DNA of 64,000 nucleotides, from assembly GCA_017516485.1 (NCBI GenBank), contig JAFXCH010000013.1, positions 59,195 to 123,194 of the forward strand. Direction: 5' to 3'. This document shows positions 56,962 through 64,000 of this stretch, piece by piece. Numbering within the stretch: the stretch's first letter is position 1; each line of letters begins with the position of its first letter. The notes beneath the pieces were generated by a model, which had not been told where the DNA came from, ran no database searches, and saw only the letters and a list, made by a program, of their open reading frames with translations. The translations under genes and the position numbers were made by a program. The stretch is from Clostridia bacterium (lineage in GTDB: Bacteria > Bacillota > Clostridia > Oscillospirales > Acutalibacteraceae).

Positions 56962-57987
56962 ATGATTAATGCTGTATATCAGTTGGTTGCCCCGAGAATG
57001 ATAGAGGTTGCCTATAAGGAAATAGACCTTACCGCAGGTGAGGTTGTAATGCGTCCTTATAAGGTCTCTGTCTGTAAAGCAGACCAGCGTTATTACCAGG
57101 GTATGCGCTCACCCGAAGCGCTCAAAGCAAAGCTGCCTATGGCACTCACTCACGAGTGTGTGGCACAGGTTGTCTATGACCCTACCGGTACATATTCGGT
57201 AGGCGACTTTGTTGTGCCCGTACCCAATACTCCGACAGAAACGGACAGTGTTGTGGCAGAGAATTATCTGCGCTCCAGCTACTTCCGCTCAAGCGGTTAC
57301 GACGGTTTTCTTCAGGATTTCATTACTGCCGCACCTGACCGTGTTGTAAAACTCCCGAGCGATATGAATATGAACGTGGCGTCTTTTACCGAGCTTATCA
57401 GTGTTAGTGTGCACGCAATATCACGCTTTGATAAAATCGCTCATTCACGCCGCAATAAAATCGGTATCTGGGGTGACGGCAACGTAGGCTATATAACTGC
57501 ACTTGTTATGCACTACCTCTATCCCGAAACCGAGCTTTATATCTTCGGTACTGTGGAAGAAAAGCTGTCATACTTCTCTTTTGCCAAGGCGGCTTACCAT
57601 GTCGATCACGTGCCCGAGGGTATTTCGGTTGACCATGCATTTGAATGTGTAGGCGGCGGCGGATGTCAGCCTGCAATCAATCAGATTATCGACCTTATCA
57701 ACCCGGAGGGTACAATTTCCCTTATGGGTGTAAGTGAGAATAATGTTGGCATCAATACCCGTATGGTGCTCGAAAAAGGTCTTCGTCTTTTTGGTTCATC
57801 ACGCAGCGGTGTTGAGGATTTTGCAAAGGCTGTTGAGCTTTGCAGTGAGCATCCGCGGCTTGTCAATTATCTGGATAATCTCGTCGGTGATGTTGTCAGA
57901 GTTGAGAGTATTCCGGATATTCACCGAGCTTTCGACCTGGATTATCACCGCAGCTTCGGCAAAACTGTTATTGATTGGGCTAAATAA
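56962..57987 (+). CDS. tarJ: Ribulose-5-phosphate reductase (TarJ-like alcohol dehydrogenase)
   Basis: A 341-residue medium-chain dehydrogenase predicted to reduce ribulose-5-phosphate to ribitol-5-phosphate. Family features are PYKVSVCKADQRYYQG, LTHECVAQVV, the Rossmann fold IGIWGDGNVGYITALVM and HAFECVGGGGCQPAIN. The order tarI-tarJ is that of ribitol teichoic-acid loci in Staphylococcus and Streptococcus. Its stop shares a base with the start of the next gene (TAATG). Confidence 0.87.
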   Translation: MINAVYQLVAPRMIEVAYKEIDLTAGEVVMRPYKVSVCKADQRYYQGMRSPEALKAKLPMALTHECVAQVVYDPTGTYSVGDFVVPVPNTPTETDSVVAENYLRSSYFRSSGYDGFLQDFITAAPDRVVKLPSDMNMNVASFTELISVSVHAISRFDKIAHSRRNKIGIWGDGNVGYITALVMHYLYPETELYIFGTVEEKLSYFSFAKAAYHVDHVPEGISVDHAFECVGGGGCQPAINQIIDLINPEGTISLMGVSENNVGINTRMVLEKGLRLFGSSRSGVEDFAKAVELCSEHPRLVNYLDNLVGDVVRVESIPDIHRAFDLDYHRSFGKTVIDWAK

Positions 57988-59084
57988 TGAAAAGTTTATT
58001 TTACCGTTTGTTCGCTCTTTTCTTCAATATTTCACGCACCCTGTTTGGCATCAAGTCAAACAGGGTTGTGTTGCTTTCGCCGCACAACGCTTCGTTTAAC
58101 GACAGCCTCGGTGAAGTGAGATCAGAGCTTGAAAAACGCGGTGGCTACGATATAGTTTATATCTCTCACGCCGATTTTGCTTCGGTGCCAAAGGCTATGG
58201 TTTTCTTTACCAAAAAAGCATACCTGCTTGCAACTGCAAAGTATGTTTTTATGAACGATAATTTTATGCCGCTCGGCTATCTGAAATTCCGTGATGAGGC
58301 TGTTATAGTCCAGCTCTGGCACGCAGAGGGTGCATTCAAAAAGTTCGGTCTTGATATTGAACAGCCTGCCGATATACGTGCACGTGAGATTGCGGCAAAC
58401 AGTAAGCTGACATATGTCACCTGTTCGTCAACCGAGGTTGCGGATATATATGCAAGTGCCTTCGGTGTCGATAAATCAAAAGTCCTTCCCATAGGCTCAC
58501 TCAGAGCTGACGTGCTTTTAAGGTCTGATAATGCGGAAAAACTCCGTACAGAGTTTGAAGAAAAATATCCGCAGTGTAAGGGCAAAAAAATCGTGCTCTA
58601 TGCTCCTACTTTCCGTGATGATCCGGAGCTAGACAAGGTTTTCCTTTCATCGTTCGATTATTCGTTGTTTGAAAAAGAACTTGGCGATACACATTGTCTG
58701 CTTGTAAGGCTTCATCCGCAGATTCACGGCGAAACAAGAATTGAAGGTGCTGTTGATGTGACGGATTTTAAGAGCATAAACGACCTGACGCTTATCAGCG
58801 ATGTGCTCATTACCGACTATTCATCAGTCTGTATGGATTTTGTTCTGCTCGATAAGCCCTGCGTTTTCTTTGTGCCTGACCTTGACGAGTACACCTCACG
58901 CAGACCGTTTTATTCCGATTACCGCTCCTATGTTCCGGGTGAAACCGCAGGCAATACGGCGGAGCTTGTCGCTTGTATAAAGACTGCGGCTGTGTCTGAT
59001 AAGGCAGAGAAGTTTAAATTCATCAATCTGAATATGGTCGACGGCAAGTCTGCTGAGCGACTGTTCGATATTATTCTTAAGTAA
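57987..59084 (+). CDS. CDP-glycerol/CDP-ribitol phosphotransferase (TarF/TarL-like)
   Basis: A 365-residue member of the CDP-glycerol glycerophosphotransferase family, which adds alditol-phosphate units to a lipid-linked acceptor. Motifs are VVLLSPHNASFNDSLGEVR, VQLWHAEGAFKKFG, KIVLYAPTFRDD, LLVRLHPQIHGE and LITDYSSVCMDF. The N-terminus (FYRLFALFFNISRTLFGI) is amphipathic and likely membrane-associated. It is coupled to tarJ and is the only alditol transferase in the cluster, so one enzyme may both prime and polymerise, or further transferases lie elsewhere. Confidence 0.9.
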   Translation: MKSLFYRLFALFFNISRTLFGIKSNRVVLLSPHNASFNDSLGEVRSELEKRGGYDIVYISHADFASVPKAMVFFTKKAYLLATAKYVFMNDNFMPLGYLKFRDEAVIVQLWHAEGAFKKFGLDIEQPADIRAREIAANSKLTYVTCSSTEVADIYASAFGVDKSKVLPIGSLRADVLLRSDNAEKLRTEFEEKYPQCKGKKIVLYAPTFRDDPELDKVFLSSFDYSLFEKELGDTHCLLVRLHPQIHGETRIEGAVDVTDFKSINDLTLISDVLITDYSSVCMDFVLLDKPCVFFVPDLDEYTSRRPFYSDYRSYVPGETAGNTAELVACIKTAAVSDKAEKFKFINLNMVDGKSAERLFDIILK

Positions 59085-59103
59085 AAGGAAGAGGTGTAAT
59101 CAA

Positions 59104-61290
59104 ATGCCGATTTGTTTTGACAGTGAAAACAAAATCTTCAAGCTTGACACAAAAACTTCAAGCTATATTTTTCAGGTGTTTGAGGAGGATTATCTTATCC
59201 ACCTCTACTACGGTGCCTATATTCCCGACAACGGCGTAGAAGATCTTGCAATGCGTTGCTGTAATGCATCCTTCAGCCCTGCAAATGCAGTAATAGGTGA
59301 GCATGGCTTCAGCTGTGACTCGTGGCCGTTTGAGTATGCCTGCAACGGTACGGGCGATATGCGTATATCAGCACTTGCAATCCGTAATCATCACGGCAAT
59401 GCTTCTACCGATATTCGCTATGTTTCCCATAAGATTATCAAAGGCAAGCCTGCACTCGAAGGTCTGCCGTCACTTTATACAATGAGTGACGACGATGCAA
59501 CGACCCTCGAGGTTGAGACACTTGACAAGGTTACGGGTGCAAAGGTTTATCTTTATTATACTGTTTTTGAAAATTACGGTGCTATGACCCGTTGGGTAAA
59601 GGTAGAAAACACATCCGACAAGCCTATGGATATTCAGCGTGCATACAGTGCCTGTATCGACTTGCCTACAATGAATTACAATATGCTTCATCACTACGGT
59701 ATGTGGTGTAAGGAGCGTACGCTTGTTTCACGCCATCTTGAGCACGGCATCCAGTCTGTTGCAAGTAAGCGTGGCTCCTCAAGTCATACATACAATCCCT
59801 TCGTTGCTCTTGCAGACGATAAGGCAACGGAAGATTACGGCGATGTTTACGGCTTCAACCTTGTTTACAGCGGTAACTTTGCTGCTGATATCGAGGTCGA
59901 CTTCAACTCCGCCCCCCGTCTTATTATGGGTATCAACCCCACAGATTTCTGCTGGCGTCTTGAGTCGGGCGAGTGCTTCACAACACCCGAGCTCGTTATG
60001 GTCTATACCGACAGCGGTATCGGCGAAATGAGCCGTATCTTCCACAGACTTTACAACAATCACCTTATCAGGGGTGAGTGGAAGAACAAAAAGCGTCCTT
60101 TGCTTATCAACAGCTGGGAAGCAGCATTCTTCGATTTTGATGATGATAAGCTTGTTTCCTTTGCCGAGCGTGCAAAAGAAATCGGCATAGAGATGCTCGT
60201 TATGGATGACGGCTGGTTTGGCAAGCGTAATGACGACAGAAGCTCACTCGGCGACTGGTACGTAAACGAAAACAAGCTCAAGGGTGGCCTTTCAAGCCTT
60301 ATCGAGCGTGTAAATGCACTCGGCCTCAAATTCGGCATATGGTTTGAGCCGGAGATGATTTCTCCCGATTCTGATCTCTACCGTGCTCATCCCGATTGGT
60401 GCATCCATGTGCCTGAGCGTGCAAACTCAATCGGCAGAAATCAGTACATACTCGATATGACACGCAAGGATGTCCGTGACAATATCTACGAGCAGATGTG
60501 TGCTATACTCAGAAACAACAAGATTGACTACGTAAAGTGGGATTTCAACCGTAATATCTCCGAGGCTGGCTCAGCTCTTCTTCCTGCAGAGCGTCAGCAG
60601 GAGTTCTTCCACCGTTTTGTCCTCGGTACTTATGAGCTTATGGGCAGAATTGTCGACGAATTTCCGCACATCCTTCTCGAAAACTGTTCGGGCGGCGGCG
60701 GTCGTTTCGACCCCGGTATGCTCTACTTCTCACCGCAGATATGGTGCAGTGACAATACTGACCCGATTGAACGCCTTACAATCCAGTTCGGTACATCAAT
60801 CTGCTACCCCGTTTCCACTGTCGGTGCTCACGTTTCCGCTTGCGACCGTACAGGCTACGAAACCAAGGGTAATGTTGCAATGAGCGGCACTTTCGGCTAT
60901 GAGCTTGACCCGATTAAGCTCAGCGATGCTGACCTTGCTATTATAAAAAAGCAGGTTAAGGAATACCACAAGTATTACGATACAATTCACTACGGTGACC
61001 TTTACAGACTTATTCTTCCCACAGAGGACAGACATCGCTGTGCCTGGGGTTACGTATCGCAGGATAAGAATGAGGCTATCTTTACTTTTGTTACCATGCT
61101 CAGGTGTCAGAATCCGACCTTCTATGTAAGGCTCAAGGGTCTTGACCCCGATAAGTATTATTACGATGATGAAACCTGCGAGGTTCATTCAGGTGCTCTG
61201 CTTATGAAGGCAGGCCTCAACCTCAAAAATGCACCTTGTTCTGACGGTTCCAGCTTCGTAATACATCTTAAAGCTGTGGATAAAAAATAA
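59104..61290 (+). CDS. Alpha-galactosidase, glycoside hydrolase family 36
   Basis: A 728-residue intracellular enzyme releasing alpha-1,6-galactose from raffinose-type sugars or galactomannan. The N-terminal beta-sandwich is followed by the catalytic barrel: INSWEAAFFDF, MLVMDDGWFGKRNDD, KFGIWFEPEMISPDS, nucleophile Asp480 in YVKWDFNR, CSGGGGRFD and acid/base Asp550 in WCSDNTDPIER. The size and domain order are those of bacterial AgaA/RafA-type enzymes. It stands 19 bp after the phosphotransferase gene and may share the transcript. Its function fits the GH3/GH42/galM genes of the window rather than teichoic acid. Confidence 0.95.
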   Translation: MPICFDSENKIFKLDTKTSSYIFQVFEEDYLIHLYYGAYIPDNGVEDLAMRCCNASFSPANAVIGEHGFSCDSWPFEYACNGTGDMRISALAIRNHHGNASTDIRYVSHKIIKGKPALEGLPSLYTMSDDDATTLEVETLDKVTGAKVYLYYTVFENYGAMTRWVKVENTSDKPMDIQRAYSACIDLPTMNYNMLHHYGMWCKERTLVSRHLEHGIQSVASKRGSSSHTYNPFVALADDKATEDYGDVYGFNLVYSGNFAADIEVDFNSAPRLIMGINPTDFCWRLESGECFTTPELVMVYTDSGIGEMSRIFHRLYNNHLIRGEWKNKKRPLLINSWEAAFFDFDDDKLVSFAERAKEIGIEMLVMDDGWFGKRNDDRSSLGDWYVNENKLKGGLSSLIERVNALGLKFGIWFEPEMISPDSDLYRAHPDWCIHVPERANSIGRNQYILDMTRKDVRDNIYEQMCAILRNNKIDYVKWDFNRNISEAGSALLPAERQQEFFHRFVLGTYELMGRIVDEFPHILLENCSGGGGRFDPGMLYFSPQIWCSDNTDPIERLTIQFGTSICYPVSTVGAHVSACDRTGYETKGNVAMSGTFGYELDPIKLSDADLAIIKKQVKEYHKYYDTIHYGDLYRLILPTEDRHRCAWGYVSQDKNEAIFTFVTMLRCQNPTFYVRLKGLDPDKYYYDDETCEVHSGALLMKAGLNLKNAPCSDGSSFVIHLKAVDKK

Positions 61291-61307
61291 AAAGGAGATA
61301 TAACACA

Positions 61308-62747
61308 ATGAAAAACTTCAAGCGAATTCTCAGCGTAGTTCTTTGTGTCTGCCTTCTTACAACAAGCTCAATCGGCTTTGCTTATGCAGAGGATGCAACA
61401 TCCGGTGCACCGACAAGAGTTTCTGTTGTTGTAAACGGCGACACATCTTCATCACGCGGCTTCTGCTGGTATACAGCTCAGCAGGCTGACACAAAAATCG
61501 AGTTTGAGGGCGTTGACGCTTCTGCTTACACAGTCAAAGACGTAGTCTGTGAAGAGTGGGAAGGCAACTTTATGCACAAGCTTGTTGTAACAGGCCTCGA
61601 GGCAGGCGTTACTTACACCTACCGTGTAGGTGACGGCGAAAACTGGAGCGACTGGGGTACATTCACTACCGATAACGGTGACGATAAGGTCAGCTTCATC
61701 AACATCGCAGATGTTCAGGCAAGCGATTACGAAGGCTTTATGAAGGGTGCAGATACTCTTACAGCTGCTTTCGCAACACTTCCCGGTGCAGACTTCGTTT
61801 CTAACTGTGGCGACTTTACAAACGACAGCACAAACGAAGAGTGGGATGCTTATGATAAGGCTTTCGCAGCTCTCAACAGAACTTATACACTTGCTCCCGT
61901 ATCGGGTAATCACGACGGTCTCGGTGTTGAATACTGGTTTAACAATATGTTCGCACTCGATACATCCGAGAGCGTACAGGTTAAGGACGGCGTAAACTAT
62001 TCTTACGATTACGGCAATGCTCACTTTGCAGTGCTCAATACAAACGACCTTCTTTCAATCTCATACGCACAGCTCAAGTGGCTTGAGAATGATATGAACT
62101 CAACAGATAAGGATTGGAAAATCGTATTCTTCCACAAAGCACCATACTCACTCGGTAAGGATGCAAAGTGGCCTGATGCTCTCTATCTCCAGAAGTCACT
62201 TACAAAGGTGCTTGACGAGTGCAATGTTGATATGGCATTCTACGGTCACGACCATCAGTATATCCGTACAAAGCCTCTTACAGACAATAAGATTGACGAG
62301 AACGGTACAACATACGTCCTCTCCGGTACAGCAGGCGGCAAGAGATACGAAGTCCGTCCTTTCCTCAAGAATCATTTCCTTGATGAAGACTTTATCGACA
62401 GAATCGTTATTCAGCGTGAAGGTGTAGGCTTTGAGAAGGAAGAGTATATCGGCGGTTGCTTCGAGGCTGTTGAAATCAATGGCGATACACTCACCCTTAA
62501 GACATACATCGTAAACGATGCAACAGGCGAGACAATCCTTGTTGATGAGTACTCTGTAACAAAGAAGCTTGGCGAAAACAAGGCAACATTCGACGGCGAT
62601 AATACAACATCAGAGCTTGAGTATATCCTCGGTGTTGTCCCCTCATTCCTCGGCCTTGCTGTATACGCACTTGGCGAGTGGCTCCCTGAGTTCCTCTCAC
62701 TTGTTCCCGAACTTCTTTACTCCGTAATCAAGTACGACGTATTTTAA
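61308..62747 (+). CDS. Secreted metallophosphoesterase (purple-acid-phosphatase-like)
   Basis: A 479-residue exported phosphatase. Signal peptide of about 27 residues (ending FAYAED), then a fibronectin-III-like domain (about 30-125; VTGLEAGVTYTYRVGDG), then the metallophosphatase domain. Ligands are Asp135 (NIADVQ), Asp169 (NCGDFTND), Asn201 and His202 (SGNHDG), His276 (FFHKAP), and His314 and His316 (YGHDHQY), a complete two-metal site. The C-terminal 45 residues are hydrophobic and may associate with the membrane; no sorting motif is present. It probably scavenges phosphate from extracellular esters. GGAG precedes the ATG 17 bp after the alpha-galactosidase. Confidence 0.9.
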   Translation: MKNFKRILSVVLCVCLLTTSSIGFAYAEDATSGAPTRVSVVVNGDTSSSRGFCWYTAQQADTKIEFEGVDASAYTVKDVVCEEWEGNFMHKLVVTGLEAGVTYTYRVGDGENWSDWGTFTTDNGDDKVSFINIADVQASDYEGFMKGADTLTAAFATLPGADFVSNCGDFTNDSTNEEWDAYDKAFAALNRTYTLAPVSGNHDGLGVEYWFNNMFALDTSESVQVKDGVNYSYDYGNAHFAVLNTNDLLSISYAQLKWLENDMNSTDKDWKIVFFHKAPYSLGKDAKWPDALYLQKSLTKVLDECNVDMAFYGHDHQYIRTKPLTDNKIDENGTTYVLSGTAGGKRYEVRPFLKNHFLDEDFIDRIVIQREGVGFEKEEYIGGCFEAVEINGDTLTLKTYIVNDATGETILVDEYSVTKKLGENKATFDGDNTTSELEYILGVVPSFLGLAVYALGEWLPEFLSLVPELLYSVIKYDVF

Positions 62748-62769
62748 TCAACCGAATATCCTATAATTA

Positions 62770-62808
62770 TGCGGCATCTTCCGTGACGGAAGGTGCCGCA
62801 GTTTTGTT
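62770..62808 (+). terminator. Terminator after the metallophosphatase gene
   Basis: TGCGGCATCTTCCG pairs with CGGAAGGTGCCGCA (one wobble) around TGA, followed by GTTTTGTT. The next promoter begins within its T tract. Confidence 0.85.
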
Positions 62809-62835
62809 GACAATGTAAGAGAGTTGTATTATATT
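62807..62835 (+). promoter_or_regulatory. Promoter of the final secreted-protein gene
   Basis: TTGACA (62807-62812) and TATATT (62830-62835) with 17-bp spacing, 33 bp before the start codon. Confidence 0.65.
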
Positions 62836-62868
62836 AAAAATGTGATTAACAATAAAGGAGTGTCGGTT

Positions 62869-64000
62869 ATGACGTTTTGCAAAAAATTAGTTTCTTTAAT
62901 TCTTGCGGCTATATTACTGTTTTCAACGGTTGCTTTTAATATATCCGCCGGAGCTTATGAAGATTATGAAGATGTCGATTATATGATTCATAGTGCAGAA
63001 TGGTATTTCCGAGAGGTTAATGAGCCTCTTTGTTTTGAAAATGTTAACGGTTCGGATTTCATTTATATAGTTCGCGATAATGAAGCTGTCCTTTTAAGTT
63101 TTACAACTAATTTCAAGGGACCTGAAAAATCCGTTTTTACTCTGCCAACCGTTCTTGGCGGTTATCCGGTTACTGCTATAGGTTATGAAACTAGTGATGA
63201 ATATGGTCTTGATGCGACATGGTATATTCATCATGGTAAAAATGTTTTTGAAGAATATCCTGAATATCTGGAATATGGCTATTATCCGGATTGGGATCCG
63301 GGTTTAGATTATGTTTCGCAGTTAGTTATTCCGGAAGGTTATAAAACAATATATAACGGTTCACTTAAAGGCTTTTTTTGTCCTGTATCGTTTCCGAAAA
63401 GTTTAAGGCTGATTACCGGTGCACCGTTTGAAAGTCTGTATCCTCATAAAGATGCAAATGGAAGAAAATACACCGTATTGCCCGAATGTCAATATTCCGA
63501 CGATTATGATTTTTATAATTTTGCTGTCTTTTTTTACGGAGATATTTATTTCCCGTCAAGGCTTGGGTCAGAATGGCTGGTGGACAACAGTTTTCTATTT
63601 TATCCCGGTACGCTTTATATTCCCTCTAACTACAGTTATGAAACAATACGTTATGCACTTTTTGACACAGATTGGGACGATAAACTCGATATGCCTGCGT
63701 TGATAGGCGATGAGGATAAAGGATTTGGTGAAGGTACAACAATCCACTGTGCACCTGACAGTGATTTTTTAAGAGTCTTAAATGAGCACATATTATTAAA
63801 TTATTACACCATCATCACCGATGTAGTTCCTGCCGAATACATCGAATTCCCGAAAGAAACGGTGAATGTATGTGTTGGCGATGTTGTTGACCTTGAGGCA
63901 AAGACATACCCTGCCGAGGCAGTCTGGACAGCGTGTGATTACACTGTCAGCGACCCGAGCATAGTCCAAATCGACGATTATTCCGGCAGAATTACAGCAC
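62869..64000 (+). CDS. Secreted protein with BspA-like LRR traces and Big_2 Ig-like domain (3' end outside window)
   Basis: The frame is open from the ATG at 62869 (after AAAGGAG) to the end of the window, 377 codons. A clear signal peptide (CKKLVSLILAAILLFSTVAF, then SAGA) is followed by a Tyr/Asp-rich region. FTLPTVLGGYPVTAIGYE and LVIPEGYKTIYNGS are the sort of pieces found in BspA-type leucine-rich repeats, here sparse and degenerate. The last 55 codons begin a bacterial Ig-like group 2 domain (YIEFPKETVNVCVGDVVDL, AKTYPAEAVWTA). Proteins of this design are adhesins or surface proteins. Base use is noticeably richer in A and T (TTA, TTT, TAT codons) than in the preceding genes. It has its own promoter. 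Confidence 0.75.
   Translation, partial: MTFCKKLVSLILAAILLFSTVAFNISAGAYEDYEDVDYMIHSAEWYFREVNEPLCFENVNGSDFIYIVRDNEAVLLSFTTNFKGPEKSVFTLPTVLGGYPVTAIGYETSDEYGLDATWYIHHGKNVFEEYPEYLEYGYYPDWDPGLDYVSQLVIPEGYKTIYNGSLKGFFCPVSFPKSLRLITGAPFESLYPHKDANGRKYTVLPECQYSDDYDFYNFAVFFYGDIYFPSRLGSEWLVDNSFLFYPGTLYIPSNYSYETIRYALFDTDWDDKLDMPALIGDEDKGFGEGTTIHCAPDSDFLRVLNEHILLNYYTIITDVVPAEYIEFPKETVNVCVGDVVDLEAKTYPAEAVWTACDYTVSDPSIVQIDDYSGRITA

Overview
The window reads as chromosomal DNA of a low-to-moderate GC, Gram-positive anaerobe of the Clostridia, most likely an Oscillospirales/Ruminococcaceae-type gut or rumen commensal. Supporting signs are the many intracellular glycosidases, ECF-type vitamin transporters, a class B sortase, a teichoic-acid cluster, an FHA/FtsW/PBP cell-wall cluster, frequent TTG and GTG starts behind strong AGGAGG-like ribosome sites, and hairpin-rich intergenic repeats. 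This placement is inferred from gene content; no rRNA or tRNA gene was seen. No phage, transposase or CRISPR array was found.

Layout. 0-4.7 kb: 3' end of a ceramidase-like gene, then a GH3 xylosidase/glucosidase and a GH42 beta-galactosidase. 4.7-9.4 kb (minus): an ECF transporter S component behind an attenuator-like leader, then the operon oligopeptide-binding lipoprotein - VanZ - RlmCD - DUF3842. 9.5-11.7 kb: EF-G paralogue. 11.8-13.0 kb (minus): cobalamin riboswitch controlling a DUF4430 lipoprotein and a second S component. 13.1-30.4 kb (plus): subtilase, cupin, alaS, HIT protein, a hairpin array, phosphoribosyltransferase, comEC, holA, an RNase M5-like gene, ispD, ispF, DUF5685, a J-like protein and a membrane protein, followed by a sugar operon (GH109-like, BadF-type kinase, GH4, SGNH esterase). 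30.4-31.4 kb: a small XRE/unknown-protein module flanked by near-identical terminators and a MITE-like element. 31.4-34.2 kb (minus): small secreted protein, ECF sigma factor, and a membrane beta-propeller protein that is probably its partner. 34.4-45.0 kb (plus): HAD phosphatase, small membrane protein, iscS-like gene, thiI, cinA, sortase B with an acidic-repeat tail, a degenerate-CinA/SpoIID chimera, DUF4091. 45.1-46.8 kb (minus): galM and nth. 46.9-53.0 kb (plus): two-FHA protein, FtsW/RodA, PBP, amidase, two bacterial PH-domain proteins. 53.0-59.1 kb: teichoic-acid/wall-polymer cluster (two GT2, TagG, TagH, TarI, TarJ, TarL/F-like). 59.1-62.7 kb: GH36 alpha-galactosidase and secreted metallophosphatase. 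62.9 kb to the end: 5' part of a secreted repeat/Ig-like protein.

The strongest candidate for something undescribed is the protein at 41078-43417. Its cytoplasmic half aligns by eye to a complete CinA, but both catalytic signatures are erased. It is joined through one membrane span and a Thr/Lys/Pro stalk to an extracellular SpoIID-type peptidoglycan domain. The gene lies next to a real cinA and a sortase B with an unusually long acidic cytoplasmic tail. Other leads are a leader RNA with three AGAA-capped hairpins, a hairpin array symmetrical about its middle, the ECF-sigma/beta-propeller pair, and a teichoic-acid leader with alternative pairings around the ribosome site. All family names come from motif recognition by eye; no searches were run.
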